This document shows positions 55,381 to 64,000 of a stretch of DNA of 64,000 nt, piece by piece. A model generated the notes under the pieces. It was given only the letters and a program-made list of their open reading frames with translations, had not been told where the DNA came from and did no database searches. The stretch is taken from NCBI GenBank assembly GCA_003313425.1, contig NHZP01000023.1, positions 620,001-684,000 on the forward strand. The letters run 5' to 3'. Position numbers and translations under genes: made by a program. How positions within the stretch are numbered: position 1 is the first letter of the stretch; the number at the start of each line of letters is the position of its first letter. Origin of the DNA: Pseudopyrenochaeta lycopersici. Taxonomy: Eukaryota; Ascomycota; Dothideomycetes; Pleosporales; Pseudopyrenochaetaceae.

Positions 55381-57095
55381 ATGGTGGAGCACTTGAAGAG
55401 CGGCCCTGCTTCAGTACCATCCACGGCGGAGATGACGACTACCAATGAGACCAAAGACACTATCACCCACGTTGAGCAGCCAGCTCCACCTGGTGTCCCT
55501 CGTAAAGTCGATACAGCAGCGAAATTTCTTGCCAACGCACACGTAGAAGATGCTTCATTCACTTACGAAGAAGAACGCGCAGTTTTAAAACGCATTGACT
55601 ACCGCGTCCTCCCCTTGCTTCTCGGTGCCTACTTCTTCCAACAACTTGACAAATCCTCATTATCTTACGTCTCCATCTTCGGAATCAAGGAAGATGCCCA
55701 TCTTGTTGGACGCCAGTACTCCTGGCTCGGCTCCATCCTTTACCTCGCACAGTTGGTCATGCAACCGCTGGCAGCATTCATATTGGTCAAGTTGCCAACG
55801 GGGAAGGTCATCGCAGCCGCGATCTTCTTGTGGGGAAGCAGTCTCGCCATCATGGCCGCGTGCACCAACTTCCCGAGCCTCCTAGGATTGCGATTTGTCC
55901 TTGGGTCTTTTGAAGCCATGATTGCGCCAGCCTGTGTTGCTACTACGACCATGTGGTGGCGCCGCTCTGAGCAGACTCTTCGGACTGCATATTGGAACGC
56001 CATGAATGGTGTAACCTTTATTGTTGGATCACTCTTCACGTATGGCCTCGGACATATTGAGAGCGAAAGTATGTTCAAGTATCAGATCATCTTCCTGTTC
56101 TGCGGTCTTCTTACCGTGCTGTACGCTTTTGTGGTTCTCATATTCATGCCCGACTCGCCAATGAAGGCTAAATACCTCACCGAGCGAGAGAAGATTATAG
56201 CTGTTGAGAGACTCCGAGCAAACCAGATGGGTATCCAGTCAGGACATTGGCGGTGGGACCAAGTATGGGAGACGTTCATCGATTTCAAGACGTGGTGTTG
56301 GTTTATTGCTATTATTGCGATCTCGTAAGGACCAGTCCCTTCTGTTAGAAGACTGTAATATTTGGCTAACGCAAGGGTAGTATCGCAAGCGGTGGTATCT
56401 CTACATTCGGCAACCTGATCATCAAAGACTTTGGCTACACCAATTTCGAAGCTATTCTCTTCAACATCCCCTTCGGCGTGATTCAAATCATTGCGATCCT
56501 GGGCTCTAGCTGGGGCGCCACAAAGTTTAAGCGCAAAGGCCTCGCTATCGCTGTGGTCGCCGTCTTTCCTACAATCGGGACTGTCATGATGCTGACAGTC
56601 CCAAGGCAACACAAGGGCGTCCTGTTACTCGGTTACTACCTCGTTTCGTGCCTAGCAGCTATAACGCCGATAATCTACACCTGGCATGTACAAAACACGG
56701 CTGGTGATACAAAAAAGAAATGCACATCAGCCGTTGTATTCATAGGAATGTGCACAGGAAACGTTATAGGACCTCTGCTTTATTCCCTCGACGACGCCCC
56801 GCTATACCGCCCCGGCCTCATCAGCAATCTCATCATGTTCATTCTCGTTGGCGTCATTGCGTTATTGATTCCGATGTACCTTGCGCTGTTGAATAAAAGG
56901 CATGCGAAGAGAAGAGAAGAACTTGGAAAGTCAGCTGTGCGCATCGATGAATCAATGTTAAAGAAAGACGAGTTGACCCAGGGTAAGGGTGTTGATATGG
57001 AGGGCGGAGTGGTGCAAGTCGGGACACAGGAGAGCGATAATGGATTCTCAGACTTGACAGATATGGCGAATGAGGACTTTATCTACGTGTACTAG
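55381..57095 (+). CDS. MFS permease, Dal5/allantoate (ACS) family
   Basis: Proton-coupled plasma-membrane transporter of organic anions; relatives carry allantoate, nicotinate, pantothenate or other acids. Exons are 55381-56324 and 56381-57095 (donor GTAAGG, acceptor GGGTAG), giving 552 aa. The N-terminal 65 residues are cytosolic. The first helix follows the family motif RVLPLLLGAYFFQQLDKSSLSY. GRQYSWLGSILYLAQLV and LRFVLGSFEAMIAPA are typical of the Dal5 group. Twelve membrane helices can be traced, with the usual central loop near PDSPMKAKYLTERE. The intron interrupts helix 7. The start is ATG 55381; a second ATG at 55429 is possible. It is divergent from the oxidoreductase gene. Substrate unknown. 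Confidence 0.9.
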
Positions 57096-57468
57096 GAACA
57101 ACACGGCGAAGAATGAGTAAGAAATGTACAGTTGTTATCGAGTATTCTGTATTCAGACGAGGGGTGAACGAACGAAAGTTTTTGTTGTCACCATCCACCA
57201 AAATACCTTAGGAACTCCCTAGGACCTCGATATGAATGTCTGACTTATGCAACATTCCCTCGTCCATCATGGGCGACGAAGTGAGAATCTGGAAGAGATG
57301 TCAGATTATGAAAACGATAAGCTTAGATCTCCAGAAATGTCATTCGTCCAGAAGTAAGCACACACAGGGCAGTCTAGAATCAGCAGTAATGGAATGTGTG
57401 TTGATGCGTTAATGCGACAAATGAAATATTCATTTCGATTGTATGTACAGTTGACTCGATTTGGGCTT
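57096..57468. other. Convergent 3' region, permease / complex I subunit
   Basis: This 373-bp AT-rich spacer holds two convergent 3' ends. No gene or repeat was seen. Confidence 0.5.
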
Positions 57469-58049
57469 TCAAGTCTCCCAACCCTCACCTGGTTTCCTTG
57501 CCTGTCCTTGGTCAGCATGATTACCACATATTCAACGCCTGACTTACCAACATAGCACGCTTGCCACCAAGCTCAGCCTCTAGTCCATCTGGGTATGTCT
57601 TTGGCACACTGATCTTATCGGGATAGACCAGGCCAACAGCCTGGGAGAGACCAACGACAGATGCGACAAAGGTGCCCAGCAACACTAAGCCCCAACCTGG
57701 CGTAAAGTGGTTGTAGTCGTGCAGTGATAACACACCAAGAATGTCGTGATCTTCATGGCACGGCTCGCCGTAGTTGCGGCGCTCCTGCTTGTCCCAATAG
57801 TCGCCATACGGGTCGCGCTTTGAGCGCAGTTCGGCGGGGGGGTTGATGTAGCCACCGTTCTGTCGTGGTTAGCAGTTGAGGTGATAAGTTTAGGACACAA
57901 GTACGAACTTGATTGGGATCAGCAAGCTCGGCCTGCTCAGCGTCGGTGAGGGCTGTTCGGATCTGGGTGAACTGTGGTCGAGGACGGGCTGCTGCGGGGG
58001 CCACCGCCCGGGTCAGCGGGCGGGCTGCTACAATGCGCCGGGAGAGCAT
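57469..58049 (-). CDS. Mitochondrial complex I accessory subunit, NDUFB8/ASHI type
   Basis: Accessory membrane-arm subunit of NADH:ubiquinone oxidoreductase. Exons are 58049-57909, 57859-57548 and 57501-57469 (33 nt), all phase 0, giving 161 aa. The N-terminus (MLSRRIVAARPLTRAVAPAAARP) is a typical mitochondrial presequence. The conserved block RDPYGDYWDKQERRNYGEPCHEDHD matches the RDPxxxxWDxxxxRxNxGEPxH pattern of NDUFB8. One transmembrane helix follows (GWGLVLLGTFVASVVGLSQAVGLV). After splicing, the C-terminus is ELGGKRAMLARKPGEGWET. The tiny last exon is inferred from frame and the ARKPGEGWET end. It shares a 562-bp divergent promoter with SWR1. Confidence 0.87.
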
Positions 58050-58611
58050 TCTGCAAGGCTGTCAGAGGAGCTTAATGGGGGCGATTGGGGTGGGTGCATA
58101 CGTTGCGGCACGATTGCGGGGGGGTATGATGGCTTGTAAGGTGCGAGGGAGGTTCGCGATGAGCTCAGTCAGGGCTTGGCGGCAGTGGCGGGTCTAGCCG
58201 CTTTGGGACAAACATTCGATGTCACAGCAGAGCATCTTCGCGGCGAGTCATTTTCTCGTCTGCATGGGAGCCTGAAGAGAATTTGCATCAGACATCGCGT
58301 CCAAGTCATTGATTTGAGCACTTGCTGCCTTTTGCACGCGCCAACAACGCTTCGAAGTTGCGGCCGTGCTTTTAGCGTGACCATCCAAACATTATCTCTC
58401 AGTTTTCGACTTCTCACAACACGACACCGACCAGGCGCTTCCGCAGCCCGCATAGCCCCAACGCAAGCCGTAAACACGAATCCGACTTCACCACGGTCAT
58501 CAGCAAATACCAGGCTATCTTGCGACACTCTATTTGGGCCGGTTTATGTCGATTTGGCGGTGCGCCGGGTGGTCTCCAGGCTTCCCAGGCCGCATCCCTC
58601 TCCCTTCCTGA
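58050..58611. other. Divergent promoter, complex I subunit / SWR1
   Basis: This 562-bp spacer lies between two divergent housekeeping genes. The plus strand before SWR1 is open in one frame for about 170 codons but has no family similarity and was treated as leader. Confidence 0.5.
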
Positions 58612-61600
58612 ATGGAACAAGTCACGCCCGTGGGCTGCGACATCGAATCCATCCACCCCGACGCGACCAACGCACGCGACGAGCCTGGCGCTGCACCTGA
58701 CGCAATTCCGAATGGAGAAGACAATGGGCCTGCCATAAAGGAGGAGGAGCAGCCTTCGTCTGCAAATGGGGATGATGGTGGCGTCATGGAGCGCTCGGCG
58801 AAGCGGCGGAAGCTCGAGGACACCACACTGCGCGGCCTGGCATCACGCGCCGTATCGCCGCCCTGGAAGCCTTTTACCGCTAGTGGACCGACGACCGTGT
58901 TCGAGAATGGCGTTAGGAAGTCGTCGCGCGTCAATAGGGAGACCGCGCCGCCAACTCCAGAGCCTGTCAAACGAAACTCGCGCCACGCGGCCAAGGCAGT
59001 ACAGACGAACGGCACCCCTAAGAATGGCGTCAAGCGGGAATCGCGGAACGCCTCAGGGCCAGCACCAATTTCCAAAGGCAAGTCTGCTGCCGCCCTCACA
59101 AAAAAGGGCCCCGCGCCGCCCCTGGCCACGCCCGCGCGCAAGTCTGAGCGCCAGAAAAAGTCTTCGACCCTCGCGCAGGCATCTTCGCCAACGTCGCCTA
59201 TCTTGCAGAATGGACTGCCCGAGACTTCTCGGAAGCGGTCTGCACGGTCTCGAAGGGCGACACAAACCGGCACAGATGATCTAGGTGACGAACCTCTCGA
59301 TGTGCCCGCTACGAACGGACACGACCCGTACGCTGGCTTGTACGCGTCGCCTGACGATGCCAATCCATCCGCGCCCCCGCCGCGGCTTCGACTCAAACTA
59401 CGCAAGCCCGATCCTCCGAACCGTCATCCGCACCATGCCCCACCAAAGACAAAGTACGCTTCACTAGGCGAGTGGCTAGACGAAGACGATCCATTAGAGA
59501 GTGAAGAAGGGCAGCGGATAACTCCAGCAAAGGCGCAAGAAGAGGCAATCCGCCGATTGCAGATTGTTGAGGCTGCTGAGCACGGCGTACTGAGCCAAGC
59601 AAGCTGCAGTGTCTTTGCCCCCGAAGCTGCGCCCGAGCCACCACCACACTATGGCCACTGGGATCACGTTGTTGCGCATGCGCTACACTTCAACAAGCTG
59701 CTCAAGGAGGAAAAAGCGTACCATCGCCGAACGGCAAAGATTCTGGCAAGAGAGGCTTATGAGTTTTGGAAGAACAAGTTCAAGCGAAAGAGCGAAGACG
59801 AGATTGAACAAGAAGAGGCTGAGCGACAAGTCATTCGGTATAGGCAGCTTGTGAAAGATGTCAAGGACGCGTGGGCACTCGTCAAAAATGAGATTGATAG
59901 AGAGCGTGTGGCCAAGTGGGAAGAGGAGCAGCTTCAGCTTGGGCACAAAGCGATGGATGACATGTTCAATCAGGCACAAGAGATTCTTGGACGCAACGCG
60001 GCAGACACGGCCTCTTCACTTGTGAGTGAAGACCGAGACTTTGGCGGTGAAGCGGGAGACTCTGAAAGCGGGGCCTCCAGTACATCTGAGCGCCGAAACG
60101 ATGATGATATCATGTCCTCGAGCTCAGACAGCGAGCAAGAAAACGATCAGGACGAAGATGCAAACCTCACCGCTGAACAGCTACGAGCAAAATACGAACA
60201 GCTCCCAGACTTGCCGCAAAGTAGCTCAGAAGTCGAGCCAGAATCAGACGAGGATGGAATCGAGGAAGACGAAGACGACGTCGAAAACAGCACTCCAACA
60301 CCAACTCCCGACCCGGACCTTGAAGATGTTGACGAACTCCCAGAGGACCCACTGCTCCATACCAACGGCTTCTACGAAGACCTAGATGAGGAACGACAGA
60401 AGAAGCCAGACTACATTGATCCCGCTACAGTTGAGCTTGAGCAGGTTGATGAAGCCTTGTTGGACTCAGATGATCAAGATGACGCTTCAGGATCTGGAAG
60501 CGAGGCTTGGTCGAGCGACGAGGAGTCTGAAGTGGATGAGGACAATCAGCAAGAAGAGTATGGATCAGGAGCAGAATCCGATGAAGAGAGTGAGGAGGAG
60601 GACGTTGGCATGATGGGCTTCTTAGCTCCAAAAGACATAAAGAAGTTGAAGGAGGCTGCCAAGACCGCCATTGAGAATGAACAGTCGGGTAGTGCTTCGC
60701 CACGTGCTGATCAAGTGAATGGTTATGCTTCGCCGCCGAACGATGCAGATGCAGAGAAGCCGCTCCTGAACGATGGTCGCTTGATTTCGAAAGAGAAAGA
60801 GGACGAGCCACACGTGAACGGAGACACCGTAGCGACCGAACATGCGCCTTCAGTGGAGATGTCTGAGTCAACAACAACAAAGGATCTCGTACAAGATAAA
60901 GCTTCCAGGTCTCGTCAGACGTCTTCTCCCCCACGCACAGAAGTGCCATTTCTTCTTCGTGGTACCCTCCGAGAGTATCAACATGACGGACTTGACTGGC
61001 TCGCGAATTTATATGAATCTGAAACCAATGGCATATTGGCCGATGAAATGGGCCTCGGCAAGACCATACAGACTATATCTCTCCTCGCTTACCTTGCTGT
61101 TCGCCAAGAAATATGGGGACCACATCTAGTTGTAGTACCCACCAGCGTCATGCTCAACTGGGAGATGGAGTTCAAGAAGTTTTTGCCCGGGTTCAAAATC
61201 CTCACATATTACGGTGACATCAACGAGCGAAAACGGAAGCGTATGGGCTGGCGCAACACCGGCAAAGATATGTATAACGTTGTGATTACCTCGTATCAAC
61301 TCATCCTACAGGATGCAGCGGCTTTCAAGATGCGGTCTTGGCGTTACCTCGTGCTGGATGAAGCGCACAATATTAAAAACTTCAAGTCTCAAAGATGGCA
61401 AACCATGCTGAATCTACGAACGGAACGAAGGCTACTGCTGACCGGTACGCCCTTGCAGAATAACATTGACGAGCTTTGGTCCCTACTCTACTTCTTGATG
61501 CCCGCTGGCTTTGCTGGAGAGGGCCGCATTGCCGGTCTGGAGGAGTTTACGCTGGCTTTGAAGAACCCAACGTCACAGATTTTGGATCAGGGTCGACAAC

Positions 61601-63720
61601 AGCTTGACGCCGAGGCACAAAAAATTGTCAAAAGGCTTCATGAAGTCCTCAGGCCCTACCTACTCCGAAGATTGAAGTCCGAGGTCGAGAAGCAAATGCC
61701 TGGAAAGTACGAGCATGTCGTATACTGTAAACTTTCGAAAAGGCAACGTCAACTTTACGATGGCTTTATGGGGCGTGCATCGACAAAGGAGATTCTGTCA
61801 TCAGGCAATTACATGTCTATCATCAATTGCCTGATGTCATTACGGAAGGTCTGCAACCACCCTGACCTCTTTGAAACGCGTGCTATCGTGACGTCCATGG
61901 CGATGCCCAAGTCTGTCGCTGCCCAGTATGAGATCAAGGACTTCCTCATCCGAAAACGCTTGCATGATGATACGGAAGACAAGAAGGTCAACCTCGATGC
62001 GCTGGGTTTGCTATTTGCCCGTCGTGAGAAGACGCAGTTAGGACATGCTCGTCGTGCTTATCAAATCCGCGCGACACGTCCACTAGAGGACTTAATCGAG
62101 CGCCAAACTCGCCGTCTCAATAAAACCCCTGATAAACACTCATCAGCCTTGCAATCGGCCATGGCAGCGATGGCCAGAAGGGAACAAATGTCTGTTCGAG
62201 ATCATTTGCAAACATGTCTCAGTCTCACGCGCGCTCGAACCCATTTCATGCCAATTTACGGCAAGGAGATCATCGATGCTGTCTCAGTGGATTGGCTTGA
62301 TCATACGTTTGGCGCTATCAACGAAGGTAAGAGGATTGTCAAACCCAAAACTTCGCAAGCGCTGGTCTATCAGCCACTACAACCTGTCAATCTCTATCAG
62401 CCAAACCAGCCTTTTGGTCAGGCGCACGTCCAACGAAAGCAAGGAGGAGAAGAGCAAGAATTCGAGACCATCGAACAATATCACGGTCGTCTCGGTTTTA
62501 GGTCACCCCGCTCTATTGCCGCGGCTCGGGAATGGAACAATCAGCAAGTCACCCACTTCTACGACATGATCCCAACTATCGAGCAGCGCGCAGAAGCACT
62601 CGAGCCTCTCATCACCCGCTTCACATGCGTAACGCCCGCCGTCGTCGCCGAAGAACTTGCGTCCCTAACCCTATCGAAACGTGGTGTTCAACTCATTAGA
62701 TCCTCCGAAATGGCACACAAGCAAGACCCCTTCCACGGGTCACGTATCAGACAGTCCATTGCCTTCCCAGACAAACGCCTTTTGCAATATGACTGCGGCA
62801 AACTGCAGCGCCTTGCCACTCTTCTTCGAGATTTGCAGGCCGGTAACCACCGTGCCCTCATTTTTACTCAAATGACTAAAGTCCTCGACATACTTGAGCA
62901 GTTCCTCAACATCCATGGACACCGCTATCTACGACTTGATGGTTCTACGAAGATTGAGCAGCGCCAGATCCTCACTGATCGCTTTAACACGGATCCTAAA
63001 ATCCTCTGTTTTATCCTGTCTTCCCGCTCTGGCGGCATAGGAATCAACTTGACAGGTGCGGATACCGTCATTTTCTACGACCTCGACTGGAACCCCGCCA
63101 TGGATAAGCAATGCCAAGATCGTGCGCATCGAATCGGACAAACAAGAGACGTGCATATCTACAAGTTCGTCAGCGAGTACACCATTGAAGCTAATATCCT
63201 GCGCAAGTCGAACCAGAAGAGATTATTGGACGATGTAATCATTCAGAAGGGCGACTTTACGACCGATACATTTAATAGAGTCACATGGCGGGACGCCATT
63301 GATGAGACCATGGGTATCGATACCAGTGATGAGGCAGGCGCGGCGATGGACCGAGTGCTAGGTGAGAAGGCGGGTCTATTGGGCGATGCTCGAGTTATGG
63401 GTACTGTTGAAGATACCGAGGACCGTAACGCCGCTTCGCTCGCTCAAAAGGAGATTGTCGACGAAATTCATGATGATCAGGTTGATTTCAATGAGTCCCT
63501 TAACGCCACCAGAGCAACATCGGAGGCCGCTGGCGGTGCACAAAGTGAGGACCTTGATGCGAATGGGAATGAGAAGGAGAAGAGACATGTCGACGAATAC
63601 ATGCTCGGATTGTACAGGGAAGAGTATGGCAAAGAGCCGTACAAACCACCCACCGATCGACAGAAAAGAAATCGAAAGGGGATGGATCCGCATGTCAGGC
63701 AGAGGAAAAGGAAGTATTAG
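58612..63720 (+). CDS. SWR1: SWR1 chromatin-remodelling ATPase (H2A.Z exchange)
   Basis: Swr1 is the catalytic subunit of the complex that replaces H2A with H2A.Z in nucleosomes. Single exon, 1702 aa. The N-terminus is Ser/Pro/Lys-rich. The HSA domain, which docks actin and Arp4, lies around 345-460 (HYGHWDHVVAHALHFNKLLK, then REAYEFWKNKFKRK). A long Asp/Glu-rich region (about 470-690) likely contacts histones. The Snf2 ATPase begins near 785 (LREYQHDGLDWLANLYE), with Walker A DEMGLGKT (811-818) and DEAH at 916-919. A long insertion separates the two lobes, as in Swr1/Ino80. The C-terminal helicase lobe has SRSGGIGINLTGADTVIFYD, DRAHRIGQTRDVHIYKFV and ends in a basic tail. The insert and HSA together favour Swr1 over Snf2 or Ino80. 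Confidence 0.95.
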   Translation: MEQVTPVGCDIESIHPDATNARDEPGAAPDAIPNGEDNGPAIKEEEQPSSANGDDGGVMERSAKRRKLEDTTLRGLASRAVSPPWKPFTASGPTTVFENGVRKSSRVNRETAPPTPEPVKRNSRHAAKAVQTNGTPKNGVKRESRNASGPAPISKGKSAAALTKKGPAPPLATPARKSERQKKSSTLAQASSPTSPILQNGLPETSRKRSARSRRATQTGTDDLGDEPLDVPATNGHDPYAGLYASPDDANPSAPPPRLRLKLRKPDPPNRHPHHAPPKTKYASLGEWLDEDDPLESEEGQRITPAKAQEEAIRRLQIVEAAEHGVLSQASCSVFAPEAAPEPPPHYGHWDHVVAHALHFNKLLKEEKAYHRRTAKILAREAYEFWKNKFKRKSEDEIEQEEAERQVIRYRQLVKDVKDAWALVKNEIDRERVAKWEEEQLQLGHKAMDDMFNQAQEILGRNAADTASSLVSEDRDFGGEAGDSESGASSTSERRNDDDIMSSSSDSEQENDQDEDANLTAEQLRAKYEQLPDLPQSSSEVEPESDEDGIEEDEDDVENSTPTPTPDPDLEDVDELPEDPLLHTNGFYEDLDEERQKKPDYIDPATVELEQVDEALLDSDDQDDASGSGSEAWSSDEESEVDEDNQQEEYGSGAESDEESEEEDVGMMGFLAPKDIKKLKEAAKTAIENEQSGSASPRADQVNGYASPPNDADAEKPLLNDGRLISKEKEDEPHVNGDTVATEHAPSVEMSESTTTKDLVQDKASRSRQTSSPPRTEVPFLLRGTLREYQHDGLDWLANLYESETNGILADEMGLGKTIQTISLLAYLAVRQEIWGPHLVVVPTSVMLNWEMEFKKFLPGFKILTYYGDINERKRKRMGWRNTGKDMYNVVITSYQLILQDAAAFKMRSWRYLVLDEAHNIKNFKSQRWQTMLNLRTERRLLLTGTPLQNNIDELWSLLYFLMPAGFAGEGRIAGLEEFTLALKNPTSQILDQGRQQLDAEAQKIVKRLHEVLRPYLLRRLKSEVEKQMPGKYEHVVYCKLSKRQRQLYDGFMGRASTKEILSSGNYMSIINCLMSLRKVCNHPDLFETRAIVTSMAMPKSVAAQYEIKDFLIRKRLHDDTEDKKVNLDALGLLFARREKTQLGHARRAYQIRATRPLEDLIERQTRRLNKTPDKHSSALQSAMAAMARREQMSVRDHLQTCLSLTRARTHFMPIYGKEIIDAVSVDWLDHTFGAINEGKRIVKPKTSQALVYQPLQPVNLYQPNQPFGQAHVQRKQGGEEQEFETIEQYHGRLGFRSPRSIAAAREWNNQQVTHFYDMIPTIEQRAEALEPLITRFTCVTPAVVAEELASLTLSKRGVQLIRSSEMAHKQDPFHGSRIRQSIAFPDKRLLQYDCGKLQRLATLLRDLQAGNHRALIFTQMTKVLDILEQFLNIHGHRYLRLDGSTKIEQRQILTDRFNTDPKILCFILSSRSGGIGINLTGADTVIFYDLDWNPAMDKQCQDRAHRIGQTRDVHIYKFVSEYTIEANILRKSNQKRLLDDVIIQKGDFTTDTFNRVTWRDAIDETMGIDTSDEAGAAMDRVLGEKAGLLGDARVMGTVEDTEDRNAASLAQKEIVDEIHDDQVDFNESLNATRATSEAAGGAQSEDLDANGNEKEKRHVDEYMLGLYREEYGKEPYKPPTDRQKRNRKGMDPHVRQRKRKY

Positions 63721-64000
63721 TAGCAGGCTTCCCATCGGGCACAAAGAGCGGATAGGATATTCGAAATGATTGTATTAGTACCAAATGTAGAATGGGAAGC
63801 GTATACGGAGCATATGCATGGTCTGGCGTTTAAACAAAAAATGGATTGTAGGCACTCCGAAGACCTACACCACGTTGTATGCATAGGTACTGTTTGCTTA
63901 GCTTGAAAGCGATAATGTTTAAGCACACATGCTCATGACATCTGCATATACAGCGATTGGCTTGATTCGGCGCTCACAAAGACTTTGGTACCCTTGAAAC

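Overview
The window is nuclear DNA of a filamentous ascomycete. The genes have short (about 50-80 nt) GT-AG introns with GTAAGT/GTATGT/GTACGT-type donors. Typical filamentous-fungal families are present: a fused HIS4-type histidine enzyme, L-arabinitol 4-dehydrogenase, a GH10 xylanase with a CBM1, and AflR-like and DUF4360 proteins. The gene mix suggests a Dothideomycete, probably Pleosporales. That placement is inference from protein flavour, not a computed result. I built 25 gene models, most with splice sites checked for reading-frame continuity by eye. I saw no tRNA, rRNA, CRISPR array or intact transposon.

Left part (1-25 kb): VPS28 (ESCRT-I) and NOC2 (60S ribosome assembly) are followed by a gene-poor 3.3 kb. 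Next come an AflR-type Zn2Cys6 regulator, a peroxisomal ABCD half-transporter, L-arabinitol 4-dehydrogenase, an epoxide hydrolase and the HIS4-type trifunctional histidine enzyme. A secreted CBM1-GH10 xylanase and a cytosolic aldehyde dehydrogenase converge on each other. A second gene-poor stretch (22.2-24.5 kb) holds a 28-bp tandem repeat and decayed-looking exon-like pieces.

Middle (24.5-42 kb): a small secreted DUF4360 protein, the SAGA subunit ADA3/NGG1 divergent from a membrane RING-H2 ligase, an SRA (5-methylcytosine reader) protein, a PAF-acetylhydrolase-like lipase, a divergent Rab GTPase, an uncharacterised acidic protein and COP9 signalosome subunit 7.

Right part (42-64 kb): a CCC2 copper ATPase. 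Then the strangest locus, 46.6-50.7 kb: a secreted 36-residue-repeat glycoprotein lies 95-116 bp upstream of a chitinase-like (GH18) protein that has lost its catalytic acid and carries a long Ser/Pro/Val insert. Phase-compatible splice sites suggest the two may be one gene. After it come an SNM1/Artemis-type nuclease, a divergent oxidoreductase/MFS permease pair, a complex I subunit (NDUFB8 type) and the SWR1 chromatin-remodelling ATPase.

Most genes are unrelated housekeeping neighbours. Plausible functional links are the oxidoreductase/permease pair, the pentose-related genes (xylanase, LAD; not adjacent), and the glycoprotein/GH18-like locus, which is the best candidate for something undescribed.
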